64,000 bases of DNA from Scilla litardierei (Eukaryota; Streptophyta; Magnoliopsida; Asparagales; Asparagaceae), in the NCBI GenBank assembly GCA_030789695.1, contig CM061133.1, forward strand, positions 99,219,128-99,283,127. The letters run 5' to 3'. Made by a program: the position numbers and the translations under genes. Positions 1 through 11,300 of this stretch are shown piece after piece; positions within the stretch are counted from its first letter, which is position 1; each line of letters opens with the position of its first letter. A model generated the notes under the pieces. The model saw nothing but the letters and a program-made list of their open reading frames with translations, was not told the origin of the DNA and did not search any database.

Positions 1-47
1 GGTTCTGGGTTATGTATTTAAAGGATTCATTGTAATAAGTACAATGT

Positions 48-2422
48 ATGATTTCTCATTTCCTTATGACAAATTCTTTGACTAATGAGTCTAATATAAT
101 TTGTTGGCACTCAAGGCTTGGTCATATTGGACCAACGCGTATGGATAGACTTGCCAAACGTGGCCTTCTATCCAATATTTCAAAGGTTGAAATGTCGACC
201 TGCGAACATTGCCTTGAAAGGAAATCTTGTCGCAAGCCGTTTGGAACCGGCACAAGGGCCAAGGTTCCATTACCGCTTATCCATTCGAACATATGTGGTC
301 CGATGAATGTCAAGACAAGACGCGGGAGGTCCTATTTCATCATTTTTAATTGATGATTTCACCCGATTCGGTCATATCTATTTGATATCCCACAAAAGTG
401 AAAGCACTAAACCTGCTTTAAAAAACTATATGAGTTTAGTGGAGAATCAATTAGATCGCAAGATTAAGGTCATGCGAACCGATAGGGGCGGTGAATATCA
501 ATCAACAAGTTTAAAGGAACTTTGTGATGAAAAAGGCATAGTACATCAGGTAACTATGCCTTATACTCCTCAACAAATTGGTGTTGCAGAAAGGAGGTAT
601 AGGACTTTAATGAAAAATGGTCTGTTCAATGATGGCGCAAGCTAACTTGCCAATCACCTTCTGGGGTGATGCATTATTGACAACCGTTTTCATTTTAAAC
701 CGCGTACCCTCGAAATCAGTTAGCTCCACTCCTTATGAGTTGTGGAACCAAAGGTCTCCTAACTTAAACATTTTACCTTGAGTTTGTGCATTCAACGCAT
801 ATACTTCCTCCCATAAGTATGGCAAACTTGGGCCATGGGGAAGGAAATGTATCTTTAAACGATACGCATTAAACTCCAAAGGTTATGTTTTTGTTAGTCA
901 GGAAGACAATGGTGTGCTAATTGAGTTTGAGTCGAGGGATGTCACTTTCTTGGAAAACGAGTTTCCAAGACAGGGCGAGATAAGTCAGGACTTATCTCTA
1001 TTTGAGATTTGTGATCAAGAAGGATTACCTCATTCGAGTGGGAGAATTCTTGGTGAAAACGAAAATACTTTTTCAACCTTCACCAATGGATTATACGAAT
1101 GACGATTATCCTATTCCATACGGGAATAATGATCCAAGTGGGAGCAATTCTAACAACATTTCAAGTGGGAGTGATATTAGAATTGATCTAAATTCAAGTC
1201 AACAAGGACTTGAAGAATCTCAAATATGCCGAATCATGCCCTGCAAATGACAAATGGATGGAAGCGATAAAGGAGGAATTGAAATCCATGAAAGTTAACC
1301 AAGTCTGAGACTTAGTTAACTCACCCAGAGGACATAGAGCAATTGGGAACAAATGGGTTCTCGATTGGGAACAAATGGGTTCTCGAGATCAAGCATAAGG
1401 CTGATGGCTCTATAGATAGATATAAAGCTCGCCTTGTCGCGAAAGGTTTTACGCAACAGGAAGGGATAGACTACAAAGAAAACTTCTCACCTGTTGTGCG
1501 TTTTACCTTGATTCGCAATGGTAGCTTGCTTATACCTCGAATTACATCAGATGGATGTAAAGACTGCCTTTCTCAATGGAGAATTGGACGAGGAGATCTA
1601 TATGGAACAACCAACAGGGTTTGTAAAAGAAGGAAACAAACATAAGGTTTGTAAACTTCGTAAGTCCATATATGGTCTTAAATAATCCTCGAGGCAATGG
1701 TATATACGATTTCAAGAAGTTGTCTTATCAAATGGATTTTTTCCATGCTTGATGAAGATAACTGAGTATATATCAAGAGGATTAAAAGCAAGTATATTAT
1801 CATGTATCTATATGTAGATAACATTTTAATAGCCAGAAATGACAAGGGCTTTGTAATGAGTATCAAGGCTTGGCTTTCATCAGTATCTTAGATGAAAGGC
1901 ATAGGAAAAGCCGCATATATCCTTGGAGTTAAGATTTCAAGGAGTCGTTCGAAGAAACTTCTTTCTCTTTCACAGGAGACTTATATAAAGAAGGTTCTAG
2001 AACGATTTAATATGCAGGACTGCAAGTCCATTGATATTCATATAAGCATATGCGATAATTTATATCTGGAATCATGTCCAAAGAACCAAAAGGAAAAGGA
2101 AATTATGGAAAAAGTTCCATATTCCAGTGCAGTTGATAGTCTTATGTACACTATGGTGTGTACGAGACTGGACATCTGTTTTGCCGTTGGAAATGGTAAA
2201 CTGTTACCAATCCAACCCAGTGCAAGAACACTGGAAAGCGGTTAAGAGGATAATGCAGTATCTTAAAGGAACTGCAGATTTGCAAAAGACTATGATAAAA
2301 CCAAGAAGGTAGACATAAGGTACATATCTACGCATGAGATGATAGAGGATCAACTTACGAAAGCGATCCCCAGAAATGTGTTTTATAAACACTTATCATC
2401 TCAAGGATTGCGTATGGGCTGA
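48..2422 (+). pseudogene. Ty1/copia pol remnant (integrase, RT, RNase H tail)
   Basis: Visible in several frames. A GAG-pre-integrase module spans about 105-300 (CWHSRLGHIG, then a CEHC pair). The integrase core lies at about 340-860 (DDFTRFGH, RTDRGGEY, TPQQIGVAERR). RT pieces are at about 1380-1510 ([18 protein letters not shown]) and 1892-2245 (ILGVKISRSR, YSSAVDSLMY). A short RNase H tail at about 2308-2422 ends in TGA. The frame changes near 300, 650, 1250, 1640 and 2200, and most of RNase H is missing between about 2290 and 2310. A 19-bp stretch with AATGGGTTCTCGA is repeated in tandem near 1345-1390. In life the product would be a polyprotein that copies and integrates the element; here it is dead. 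Confidence 0.85.
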
Positions 2423-3467
2423 GTTGTACCAAATATATATTCCCATGTCTAAGAAATGATCAAAATTAATAAAAGAATAAGTTCTTTTTCCAACATTGCA
2501 TATGAATTTCTTAAGAAATGTTTGTGTACATTTTTGAAATCTCAGCTGAATTGTGTGTATGTCGGACAGATTAAGGTTGGCTCTCTCACATGAGCAACCG
2601 CCTTATCTTATCAGATGGATAAGATAGAGATGAGACTAGTTTAAAGTCAAAATCATTAGACGAATGATTTAGAGTCATGACTTTAAGAAGATAGTCGAAT
2701 GAAAGATCTGCATCATATGGATGCTTACAAAAGATCTGAGATCTGTATCACAAGGATATAAAGATCTCATTGGATTTTTTAATCCTATCTGTCTTATGCA
2801 GGATGAGAGTCCGGGAATATTTCCTGAGTAGTAAGGGGACTCAAAAGATAGGCACTGTGGTGTCTGATCTTTCATCCGTACAACATCATTAAGACATACT
2901 CTCCCTGGGAAAGGAGTGATGTTGTAATACGTGTTCATACCACGTATGCATTTCGACCACTGAGTTAGTAGCAATAGTGTTTGCTATTATGTGAGACTCA
3001 AAGGCCATACGGGTCTTAACTCTTACCCTCAAGGACTCCAATTGGTTCCTTTAGATTTGACGAGATGATCGCTATCTTAGCGTGTTACTAATGGGCTATG
3101 GTAATTCGGCTCGGCGGGGTACGTTAGAAAAGCGAATCAAGTCAAGATCATAAGGTTCGCAAGAAGAGGAAGATTGATTTCATATTCGCATTTGGACTTT
3201 AATGATTCAAAGCTGGCCAGCCAATTGTAATCCAGATGGGATTCAATTGTTGAATATAAAGTACAAGAAATGTGAAGAAATAATCTAGGGTAAAGCATGC
3301 GTTGAACTACTCAACTTTGCACCTTCGAGGTCGTTGTGTATCTCTAACAAGTGCACAACAACAGACTCTACGCGCATGACGGTCGCACGGTCTATTTCTC
3401 GGTATGATAGATGAAAGAACTAAGGGAAAGACGTTCTCTTACAATCCCCTCAAGTGTGAGTGGGAGA
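2423..3467 (+). other. Copia 3' non-coding internal region with polypurine tract
   Basis: No convincing coding sequence; the short ORFs show no known domain. The region ends with a purine-rich run (AGTGTGAGTGGGAGA, about 3453-3467) directly before the LTR. That is the expected place and composition for the plus-strand primer. A gap of about 1 kb between RNase H and the LTR is longer than in compact copia elements. Confidence 0.6.
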
Positions 3468-4064
3468 TGTTGGATATGGAAGACGTTTGTACACCCTTGT
3501 GGGGGATGTACGAGGGAATACGGACCTCGAACGTCGCGCACACGAAGTCATGTGCAAAGGGAATCTGTTCCCTTGCGGAGAGGATCTCTGTATGAGCGGG
3601 AAAGTCGCATTATATATGCATAAGTGCATGCGACATATGGCTAATAAAGGGGGAATATCTTAAGCTTATGTTGTACCATGCATATGGTACAACTTAAGCT
3701 TATAATGTGCCATGTATCATGGTACACCTTAATTAAGTTGTTCCAAAGGAACAACTTACCCTAAAATAACTACCTTGGGGGCTATAAATAAGACCCAAGG
3801 GTAGCCATTTTCCTAACACTTTTTGCATGAAATTCATGCATGCATCTTCTTCATAGCGAAGCTCTGCAGAAATATTTCATCTCCCTCCATCCAAGTTCTT
3901 AATCTAAAATAGAGATTTAGATTGTGGATTAGTAGCCTTACTCCGTTCGTGAGTAGACTCGATCCGTCGTGGCGAATCCGAAGGCGAAGTTCGTAGACTA
4001 CCATGCCGCGTACGCAAGCGTAAGTCTAAACTTCATATTATCGATCCTAACTCTGTTTTGGACA
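3468..4064 (+). repeat. 3' LTR of the copia element
   Basis: Begins TGTTGGATATGG straight after the polypurine tract and ends near TTTTGGACA, giving TG...CA ends. A TATA-like box (CTATAAATAAG) lies at 3782-3792, a sensible place for the LTR promoter. The start is well supported. The end is inferred from the CA dinucleotide and from where the gypsy gag sequence begins; it has no second copy in the window to confirm it. Confidence 0.65.
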
Positions 4065-4672
4065 GGATCCTTCAGATTGGCGGAGATGCTAGGAGGATTC
4101 CCTTCGTGGCCATCCCAGCTGGGGACCGGCGTAGGTTTTCGAGTGCACTCTCTATGGTGGCATTCCTCACGGCTTCTCGGCCTCTTCCGACATGGGCTCC
4201 TGCTTTGTCCTCGGTGCCCTTTGGTGGCCGTGCTGCTGGACGACTGACGCCCGGTCGAGCGGGACCGTTTGGACGAGGCCGCAGTCGATTCGCCCCCGGT
4301 CCACCTGGTTCTCCCCCATTCCCTTGTTTGAAGAGAAGTGGGGGTTGGTGAATGTTCCCGGTTCTGGCCTTCACCCTCGCAGTCCGCGACTACGGCTGAG
4401 CGTAGTGGGGGGCGCTGTCTCAAGCGGTCAGTGAGCCCCGCCTGGTTCCCCCCGAAGGGGTGTTGTGGGCCTGCGAGTTGCTGGATGGTCGCTGCCAGAG
4501 TCTGGAAGTTGGTGTTCATCTCCTGAGCGAGATGGTCGAGTAGTTCACCGGTTATCGAGCGCGAGTTGTCGGTTCCTTCTGCGGAATGGCTGTGTTTGGC
4601 TCCATTCGGGATGTAGCCACCATTCTCGAGGATGGTCGGTAGGCGTGTGGATCTGTTGTCATGCTGCTCCAT
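4065..4672 (-). pseudogene. TAT gypsy gag, N-terminal fragment
   Basis: About 200 codons starting at an ATG at 4672. The N-terminal half resembles the gag at 17122-18756: a SITGELLDHLAQEMNTNFQTLAATIQQL helix-like block precedes the diagnostic low-complexity part, and an Arg/Ser-rich stretch (RSRSTGRQ, SPCRKRPRSREE) follows. The capsid-like gag domain and zinc finger are absent because the copia LTR interrupts the frame. Gag would form the cytoplasmic particle of the element. Codons past about 4065 in this frame belong to the copia LTR and are not gag. Confidence 0.7.
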
Positions 4673-4708
4673 GTTGCTTGTAGTGGATGACGTGGGCGAA
4701 AATTTCTT

Positions 4709-4726
4709 TTCTCATAGACGGCGCCA
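4709..4726 (-). promoter_or_regulatory. Primer binding site of the TAT fragment
   Basis: On the minus strand TGGCGCCGTCTATGAGAA starts two bases after the LTR end. Primer sites begin TGG because they pair with the CCA end of a tRNA. It differs from the young copies (TGGCGCCGTCTGTGGGAA) in a few bases. I do not assign the tRNA. Confidence 0.7.
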
Positions 4727-4728
4727 GA

Positions 4729-5571
4729 TGTTTCGGGATGTTTTCTCACCACAGTTTGGTAGTCTGGAGGGTCGGAGGTCAACATGGTTGCGTGAGACAC
4801 GTGCGTCCTCCAAGATCGGATAGCAGTGCATTCGCTCAGTCGAGAATGCACAAACCCGTGCGTCAGTATCCCGAAGGGTAGCTTCGAGGGAACGACGGCC
4901 TCCTTGAGTGGAGGGCAAACGAGCTCAGGGTTGAGATCACTCAACTCCGCTGGACAAAGCGCCGCAGTGTAGTTTCGGCGGGGTGAAGTCTCCTAGACCT
5001 ACACAAACGAGAAAGTTTGTCAAGGGGGTCAGAACTTGGTTCCGACCAAGTCCCCCTCCGATGCCTAAGTCAGATCTGATCTGAAGGATGCTCGGTGGGA
5101 TCGAGTATGGTTCACGGAGAGACCAATACTCGAATCCTCAGTCTGAGCTGTGGAGGAGAATTGTGAGGTGTAAGACAAGGTCGTAGGAAAAAGAATACCT
5201 GAGTCTTCACTATTCAGAGTTTGGTCCCTTGGTGTATCGATCTTCCGGTTTCTTATAGGAGTCTTTTGGGCTACGTCTCCTTGACGTCTCTCCATCTTGC
5301 CCCAAGTACCCACCGCTTTGATCGTGCCTTGATGGGCCATGAAGGTGGGGCGTAATGGGGCTCTTGAATGGTGATGAAGATGGGCGCAATTCGGGGGAAC
5401 GGTTAACTCAACCTTCGAGGGTCGGCGGTTCCCTTTGCGTCAATCAGGGGCCGGCATGACTTGAGGCATTTGCGGGACCTTTAGGCCGGGGCCTAATTCC
5501 GTCCAGGCACAAGGGCACGGATCATGTGCTCGGCCCGTTCCGTCTTAGCCCATTTTGGGAAAGTCGTATCA
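4729..5571 (-). repeat. 5' LTR of the TAT fragment
   Basis: On the minus strand it starts TGATACGACTTTCCC (at 5571) and ends CATCCCGAAACA (at 4729), about 843 bp with TG...CA ends. The start resembles that of the young TAT LTRs (TGTTACGCCTATTTGG). The inner end is well fixed by the primer site; the outer end is inferred from this resemblance and from the change to A/T-rich DNA. Confidence 0.65.
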
Positions 5572-6035
5572 ATTATAAGATAAGGATTGTTGTAGTTCCG
5601 GAGAATCCAGCTATATGAGAACCAGGAACAGAAAGCTCAATAGTTTGAATGACATATCCTTACAAAACTTTGATGATACATTTAAGCACTGTAGTTGGTT
5701 TCACAAGAAAACAAACTAATCGCTAATGGCTGGTTTTGTTCATTACAAGTTTTTCACCTCGTTAGCTGTCGGGCCGAGACGAAAGGTGTATGTAGAAGAC
5801 AGAAGGGAGAGATACATTGTCTACACAAAGATAATGCTGTTGATACGGACCATGGTTTGCTTGCATACAAACTAATGAAAGCATTAGCCAGCAGGAAAAG
5901 GAAATCATGGTTTGCATGCATACAAACCTTGGCTTCTGTTTACTGAAACGATACCCTACTAGTTTCACAAACCGGTGTGTTATGCTGGGCCAAAACTCGA
6001 AAGATCTTGCTCATTATTAATACAACATGTTTCAG
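5572..6035 (+). other. Presumed intron of the tryptophan synthase gene
   Basis: A/T-rich DNA without a coding signal between the LTR and the first visible exon. It ends in a polypyrimidine-like tract and CAG at 6033-6035, a good splice acceptor. A 20-nt motif with ATGGTTTGC and ATACAAAC occurs twice (about 5855 and 5908). Missing upstream exons may lie left of the window, beyond the transposons. Confidence 0.55.
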
Positions 6036-6998
6036 GTGAGGGCGGTTCACTCCGGCAGTGCACGGCTAAAGGATGCAACATCCGAAGCCATACGCGACAT
6101 GGTGACAAACCTCGAGTCCACGCACTATATCTGGGGCTCCACGGTTGGCCCGCACCCGTATCCGCTGATGGTCAGGGAATTCCAAGCAGTGATCGGCCGG
6201 GAGTCCAGGAAACAAGCCGTGGAGAGGTGGGGCAGAAATCCTGATGTGCTGGTCGCCTGCGTTGGCGGAGGTTCAAACGCGATCGGGCTCTTCCACGAGT
6301 TTGTCAACGACGCCGACGTGAGGCTGATCGGCGTGGAGGCAGCAGGCCACGGGCTGTGCAGCAGGAGACACGCCGCGACCCTGGCGAGAGGGTCGGTTGG
6401 GGTCTTGCAGGGGGCACTCACCTACATGTTGCAAGATGATGACGGGCAGGTGGTCGAGCCTCATTCAATCACCGCAGGGTTAGTAATACATGTTGTTAGT
6501 ATAGTAACAGACAATGTAATACATGTAGTTGGTTCTGACATTCATTCATGTTTATTGTGCTAGTCTGGGGTATCCAAGCGTTGGGCCAGAGCACAGCTAT
6601 CTTAAGGACATTGGCCGTGCTGAATATCACAGTGTTACAGACAAGGAGGCCATGTCAGGTATTTTACATCCTTCTTTGAAATGGTACAACGCAAGTATGA
6701 GCTAACCCAGTTTCTCCACTGAAATCTTATTAATTTATATTGATTTCTAAGTTATGATAAACAGCATTCCTTCCATGGTTAATTTTAACCTTTTGTTTCT
6801 CTCTGGCCAGCTTTCAAGAGATTGAGTGAGCTAGAAGGTCTCATACCTGCATTGGAAACTTGTCATGCGCTGGCCTATTTGGAGGTGCTCTGTCCGACCC
6901 TCCAAGATGGAGCTAAGATAATTGTGAGCTACAATGGCAGAGGGGACAAGGATCTCCCTATAGCAAGGACAAACTATCCTGACCTTTGGGGATTATAA
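6036..6998 (+). CDS. TSB: Tryptophan synthase beta-like gene, last three exons
   Basis: Exons 6036-6478, 6564-6658 and 6811-6998, with GT-AG introns at 6479-6563 and 6659-6810 and matching phases; the stop is TAA at 6996-6998. The translated sequence follows plant plastid TrpB closely: [23 protein letters not shown], the phosphate-binding GGGSNA (6264-6281), [23 protein letters not shown] and GRGDKD. TrpB joins indole and L-serine with pyridoxal phosphate to make tryptophan. The N-terminal half, with the cofactor lysine, is not in the window. Two key sites differ from the family: AGLDYP is AGLGYP (codon 6568-6570), and the serine before GRGDKD is Asn (6933-6935). The C-terminal tail is also unusual. 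The frame is open and the splice sites are intact, so it may be a diverged expressed paralogue or a young pseudogene cut by transposons. Confidence 0.85.
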
Positions 6999-7059
6999 TG
7001 TTTGCTTCGTGTTTGATTGATAAATGTAAATAAAAAACACAATAATAAATAGTCTATGC

Positions 7060-7160
7060 CACATGGATGTGGCTCTGTGATAAAGGTGATCTGATAGGAA
7101 ATGAAATATATGAAGTTCGAACCTCGATTTATTTTTTATTTTTTGGTAAATTAAACAAAA
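7060..7160 (+). repeat. Possible tRNA-derived SINE fragment
   Basis: In the 3' flank of the TSB-like gene, GGATGTGGCTCTGTGATAAAGG resembles the A-box part of plant SINEs. About 40 nt further on, GAAGTTCGAACCTCGATTT matches a pol III B box and is followed by T-rich DNA. I see no clear target duplication. The rest of 6999-7321 is A/T-rich with no gene. Confidence 0.4.
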
Positions 7161-7321
7161 TGCCCATGATTATGAATTATCTCAGAAGAAGCAGGTGACG
7201 TCATTTTTTGCTAGATAAGGTTAACCTCCATCCGAGGTCTAGTTTAATTAAACACTCTTAGTCTGCATTTACTCCTACGCAGAAACTAATTTTCTTATTC
7301 TTCCCTTCTCCATATTCCATG

Positions 7322-7326
7322 AGTTC
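7322..7326. repeat. Target-site duplication of element 1, left copy (AGTTC)
   Basis: AGTTC stands directly before TGTTACGCC and again at 23390-23394, directly after the right LTR terminus. This five-base duplication defines the outer TAT element and shows that 7327-23389 inserted as one unit before or together with what is nested in it. Confidence 0.9.
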
Positions 7327-8288
7327 TGTTACGCCTATTTGGCCGAGACCCGTAAAGCACGAGCCCAGGAGCCCGACTGCTGGTCAAAAGCCCATCTGCG
7401 TCCTCAAAGCCCATTCGACAAAGGCCCCACAAGGGACCTTCTCGAACGCCAATCCGACCCGGCCCCAATAGCCCGTTGGTCGCTCGCCCACTCCTGCGAA
7501 AACCACTCCCCCGGACGCGCGACCACTAAAGAGCGATAATGGGGAGGTGCTGGCAGGGCGGAGAGAGCGGCGGCAAGGGGGGACTGATGGGGCACGATCA
7601 ATGGCGGACGTGGGACGTGGGTCAAAGGCGATCACGCCGGGGCTCTACAAAAGGGCCAGGAAGACGACGAAGAAACGGACCGCATCTGAGGTAACAAAAC
7701 CTAAGGTACTCCATCAACGACCTCGTTCCCCCAATTCATCTCCTTCCTCCCCCGCTCGCGCCGAGAGACGCCGTCACGATCTCCTCACGAGTCGGACCGT
7801 CTCCGCCGGGCCTCCTTTCTCAGATCTCTATCTGACTTAGGCATCGGAGGGGATTTGGCCGGAACCAAGGTCCGGCCCCCTGACGAGCGTTCTCGTCTAC
7901 GCAGGTGAACAACAGACCAACGGGCCGAGGCTACCCCTCGCCCCTCTCCGACCACTCGATCAACCGGACGGTGAGGCTTCCCCTCACCCTCAGCCTTCCT
8001 TGGCCGAGCACGCCCTACCGAGGCCGAGCGTCCTAATCGGGTCTGAGACTCACCCTCGCCATCAGACGGCCGTGCATCTACCCGGGCGACCGAGGCTACC
8101 CCTCGTCCCCCTTCCAGCCGAGGCCGAGCGCGTCTGTCCGAGGCCGAGCGTCTCCACCAGGGCCGAGGCTTCCCCTCGCCCCTTCTGCACCGATTCGAAG
8201 CCCCCGAGGGACCCAAAGCGGGTCCCTTGACCACGTTGACCGGGTTCTCCACGGTCAACGCATTGTAGTGAGAAAACACTCCGAAACA
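7327..8288 (+). repeat. 5' LTR of element 1
   Basis: 962 bp, TGTTACGCC...GAAACA. The same sequence occurs at 22401-23362 (+) and reversed at 12282-13243 and 18815-19776. Part of it (about 7905-8190) is dense in CCGAGGC/TCGGCC motifs. Short ORFs inside it recur in all four copies and are LTR sequence, not genes. Confidence 0.93.
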
Positions 8289-8290
8289 TC

Positions 8291-8310
8291 TGGCGCCGTC
8301 TGTGGGAACG
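8291..8310 (+). promoter_or_regulatory. Primer binding site of element 1
   Basis: TGGCGCCGTCTGTGGGAACG begins two bases after the LTR. It has the TGG start needed to pair with a tRNA 3' end and is identical to the site at 18793-18812 of element 2. It is where minus-strand DNA synthesis would start. Confidence 0.85.
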
Positions 8311-8343
8311 AACAGTCCCACGAAGAAACAAACCACATCTACG

Positions 8344-11300
8344 ATGACGCGACCTCCCCCTTCTCAGCGAAAGGAGAGCAAAGCCTTGACACGGGGCGAC
8401 AGGGCCCGTCACCACCGGCAAGGACGGGCACGGGTCCGACGCAAGAAGGATCGTGAGGAGGGGACCGGGGAACCCTCCCCATCCCCACCGGTCGAAAGAC
8501 CGAATGCGTCCGTAACGGAACGCAGCTCGGACGTGGCTTTGGTGGTGTCATTGGTCATAGACACCGCCATGGTACGACGGCTGCTTGTCGACACCGGCAG
8601 CTCCTGTGACGTCCTCTTTATGTCAACCCTGGAGAAGATGGGGCGGCGGAAAGAAGACTTACGACCTCTCTCGGGACCCGTGGTTGGATTCACGGGTCAC
8701 TCCACCCCCATCATCGGCACGATCCATCTCCCGATAACACTCGGAAACGCACCAGACTCGGTGACCCTGGCGGTGGAATTCATCGTCTTGGGGATCAGGT
8801 CGGAATATAATGGGATCATCGGCCGACCCCTGCTCAACGCAGTCGGCGCGGTAGTCTCGACCCTCCACCGGACTATCAAGTTCCGAACGCCGGGGGGAAT
8901 GGGGCAAGTCGAAGGCGATGCGGGGAGACCGAGCACCTGCTATCTACTGGCGGAGGAAGGACCCGAGGATCGCCTAGCCGATCGGATGGCCGCGCTCGAT
9001 TTGAGGAGTGGGCCTAGGCCCGCCCCTGTGGAGGAGCAGGAGCAAATCCCGGTCACAGACATCGAGGGCCGGTTCGTCTCGATCGGAAGAGGGCTGAGCC
9101 AGGACTTGAGGGATCAGCTGGTCGAATGCCTGGAGGCGAACCTGGACATCTTTGCTTGGTCACCAGAAGACATGCCCGGCGTAGACCCCCAGGTGATTGT
9201 CCACCAGATCAACGCCGACCCCAACTTCAAGCCGGTTAGGCAGAAGAAGCGCAACCTGGGCGGCGAGAAGATGAAGGCAGCCTCCGAGGAAGTGGAGCGC
9301 CTCCTTGATGCCGGCTTCATACGAGAGGTCTGGTACCCGGAGTGGCTGTCGAACGTGGTGATGGTCAAGAAACCCAACGGGAAGTGGCGAATGTGCGTGG
9401 ACTTCAGTGACCTCAACAAGGCCTGCCCCAAGGACAGCTATCCCTTGCCGCGTATCGACCACCTGGTGGACAACGCCTCGGGATACGAGATGCTAAGCTT
9501 CATGGACGCTTACTCCGGATATAATCAAGTCCAGATGGACCCCCGGGACGAAGAAATGACAGCCTTCACGACGGACCGGGGAACTTACTGCTACAAGAAG
9601 ATGCCCTTTGGCTTGAAGAACGCGGGGGCCACCTACCAGAGAATGGTCAACCAGGTCTTCAGCTCCCAGATCGGGAGGAACTTAGAAGTCTACGTCGACG
9701 ACATGCTTGTCAAATCAAGGAGACCGGAAGACCACATCACCGACTTGCGGGAGACCTTCGAGCGGTTGCGGCGGCACCACATTCGGCTCAACCCCGCGAA
9801 GTGCACGTTCGGGGTAAGATCTGGCAAGTTCTTGGGATTTATGATAACTAATCGTGGTATTGAAGCTAATCCCGACAAGATCGAGGCACTGATCAACATG
9901 CGCGAGCCGACGACGATCAAAGAGCTGCAGAGGCTGAACGGGCGCATCGCAGCTTTGGGGCGGTTCCTTTCCAAATCGGCGGAAAGATCGCTCCCCTTCT
10001 TCAAAGTCCTAAGGAAAGCGATCGCGGAACCTCCAAACAACAGGAAGACGATACATTGGGACGAAGACTGCTCCCGGGCGTTCGAGGACCTCAAAGAATA
10101 TCTCCGCAGCCCCCCTCTCCTGTCCAAACCACGGGAAGGGGAGTCGCTGAGCCTTTACCTGGCGTGCGCGGAAGATGCTGTGAGTTCGGTGCTGATCCGG
10201 GAGGACGGCGGGGTGCAATGGCCGGTGTATTACACGAGCCGGATCTTGAAGGGGGCGGAGGTGCGATACTCGCCCATGGAGAAATTGGCGTACGCCCTCG
10301 TCCTCTCAGCACGAAGGCTCCGACCCTATTTCCAGGCCCACACCATACTAATCCTGACCGACTCACAGCTGGAGCAGAATCTCAAGAGATTCGATCGAAT
10401 GGGAAGGATGCTAAACTGGGGAGTGGAACTGAGCGAGTTCGACCTCCGATTCAAACCGCGCACGGCTATCAAAGGACAGGCCCTGGCCGACTTCATCGCC
10501 GAGTGCACGACGGAAAGAAACGACCCCCCAAAGGAAAAAGACCCGACGACGGTAATTGCTCAACCCCTGTCCTTTCTTTCGGCTGACCACTTTCAGCCAG
10601 GGGATCCAGGAGCGTGGATCGTCCATGTGGACGGCTCGGCCACACAGTCGGGAGGCGGGGCCGGGATCGCGATCCGGTCTCCGGAGGGGAGCATTGTGGA
10701 ATACGCGTTGCGGTTCGAGTTCCCGGCCACGAACAACGTGGCGGAATACGAAGCAGTGATCAACGGCCTGAGGCTGGCCCTGAAGCTCGGAGCCGAGTCC
10801 GTCCGCCTCCTCAGCGACTCGAAGCTCATTGTCAACCAACTCTTAGGGAGTTACGAGGCACGAGAGGAGGCGATGCAGAGATACCTCCCAGTCGCCAGAG
10901 CGGCGATGTCCAAGTTCAAGGACGTGGAGGTCTTACACCTCCCACGATCAGAGAATGCGCGGGCCGATGCGCTGTCAAAACTGGTCTCGTCCTCGCCAAA
11001 GGAACTAGGCCGCACCATCTACGTGGAGAACCTGCCATCCCCCAGCACGGAGGAGCACGAGGTGATGGCGATCGACCAGGAACCCACCTGGATGGACCCG
11101 ATCATCCGGTACCTCACTCACGGTGAGGTGCCGGCCGATGGGGACGAACGCCGAACCCTGGAGAGAAAGGCGCTCCGATACGTAATCCATGAGGGAACAC
11201 TCTACCGAAGACGATGGACCAAGACGGATGTCCTCCCGTACTTGAAGTGCATCGGGCCGCAAGAAGCTGACTACGTCCTGCGGGAGGTTCACGACGGGAT

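Larger units (their letters stand above)
1..4064 (+). mobile_element. Degenerate Ty1/copia retrotransposon, 3' part
   Basis: The order of recognisable pieces is GAG-pre-integrase, integrase, reverse transcriptase, a remnant of RNase H, about 1 kb of non-coding DNA, a polypurine tract and a 3' LTR. Integrase before reverse transcriptase is the Ty1/copia order. The 5' LTR, gag and protease lie left of the window. Frameshifts and stops run through the coding part, so it cannot move by itself. The element ends inside a TAT gypsy gag that lies on the other strand, so it inserted into that older element. The flanking duplication cannot be checked because the left end is missing. Confidence 0.85.
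4065..5571 (-). mobile_element. TAT-type gypsy element, 5' fragment (LTR, PBS, start of gag)
   Basis: Read on the minus strand this is a 5' LTR, a primer binding site beginning TGGCGCCGTCT, and the first part of gag. The copia insertion at 4064 removes the rest from view. The LTR end (CCGAAACA, then a 2-nt spacer, then TGGCGCC) has the same design as the young TAT elements at 7327-23389, but the sequence is clearly diverged, so this is an older or different subfamily. It lies directly upstream of the tryptophan synthase exons, probably inside an intron of that gene. Confidence 0.75.

Noticed and set aside
7547..7840. 97-codon ORF recurring at 7547, 12730, 19263 and 22621 as a small gene
   Set aside because: It lies inside the LTR in all four copies, together with other shadow ORFs. 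Recurrence follows the LTR and no domain is visible.
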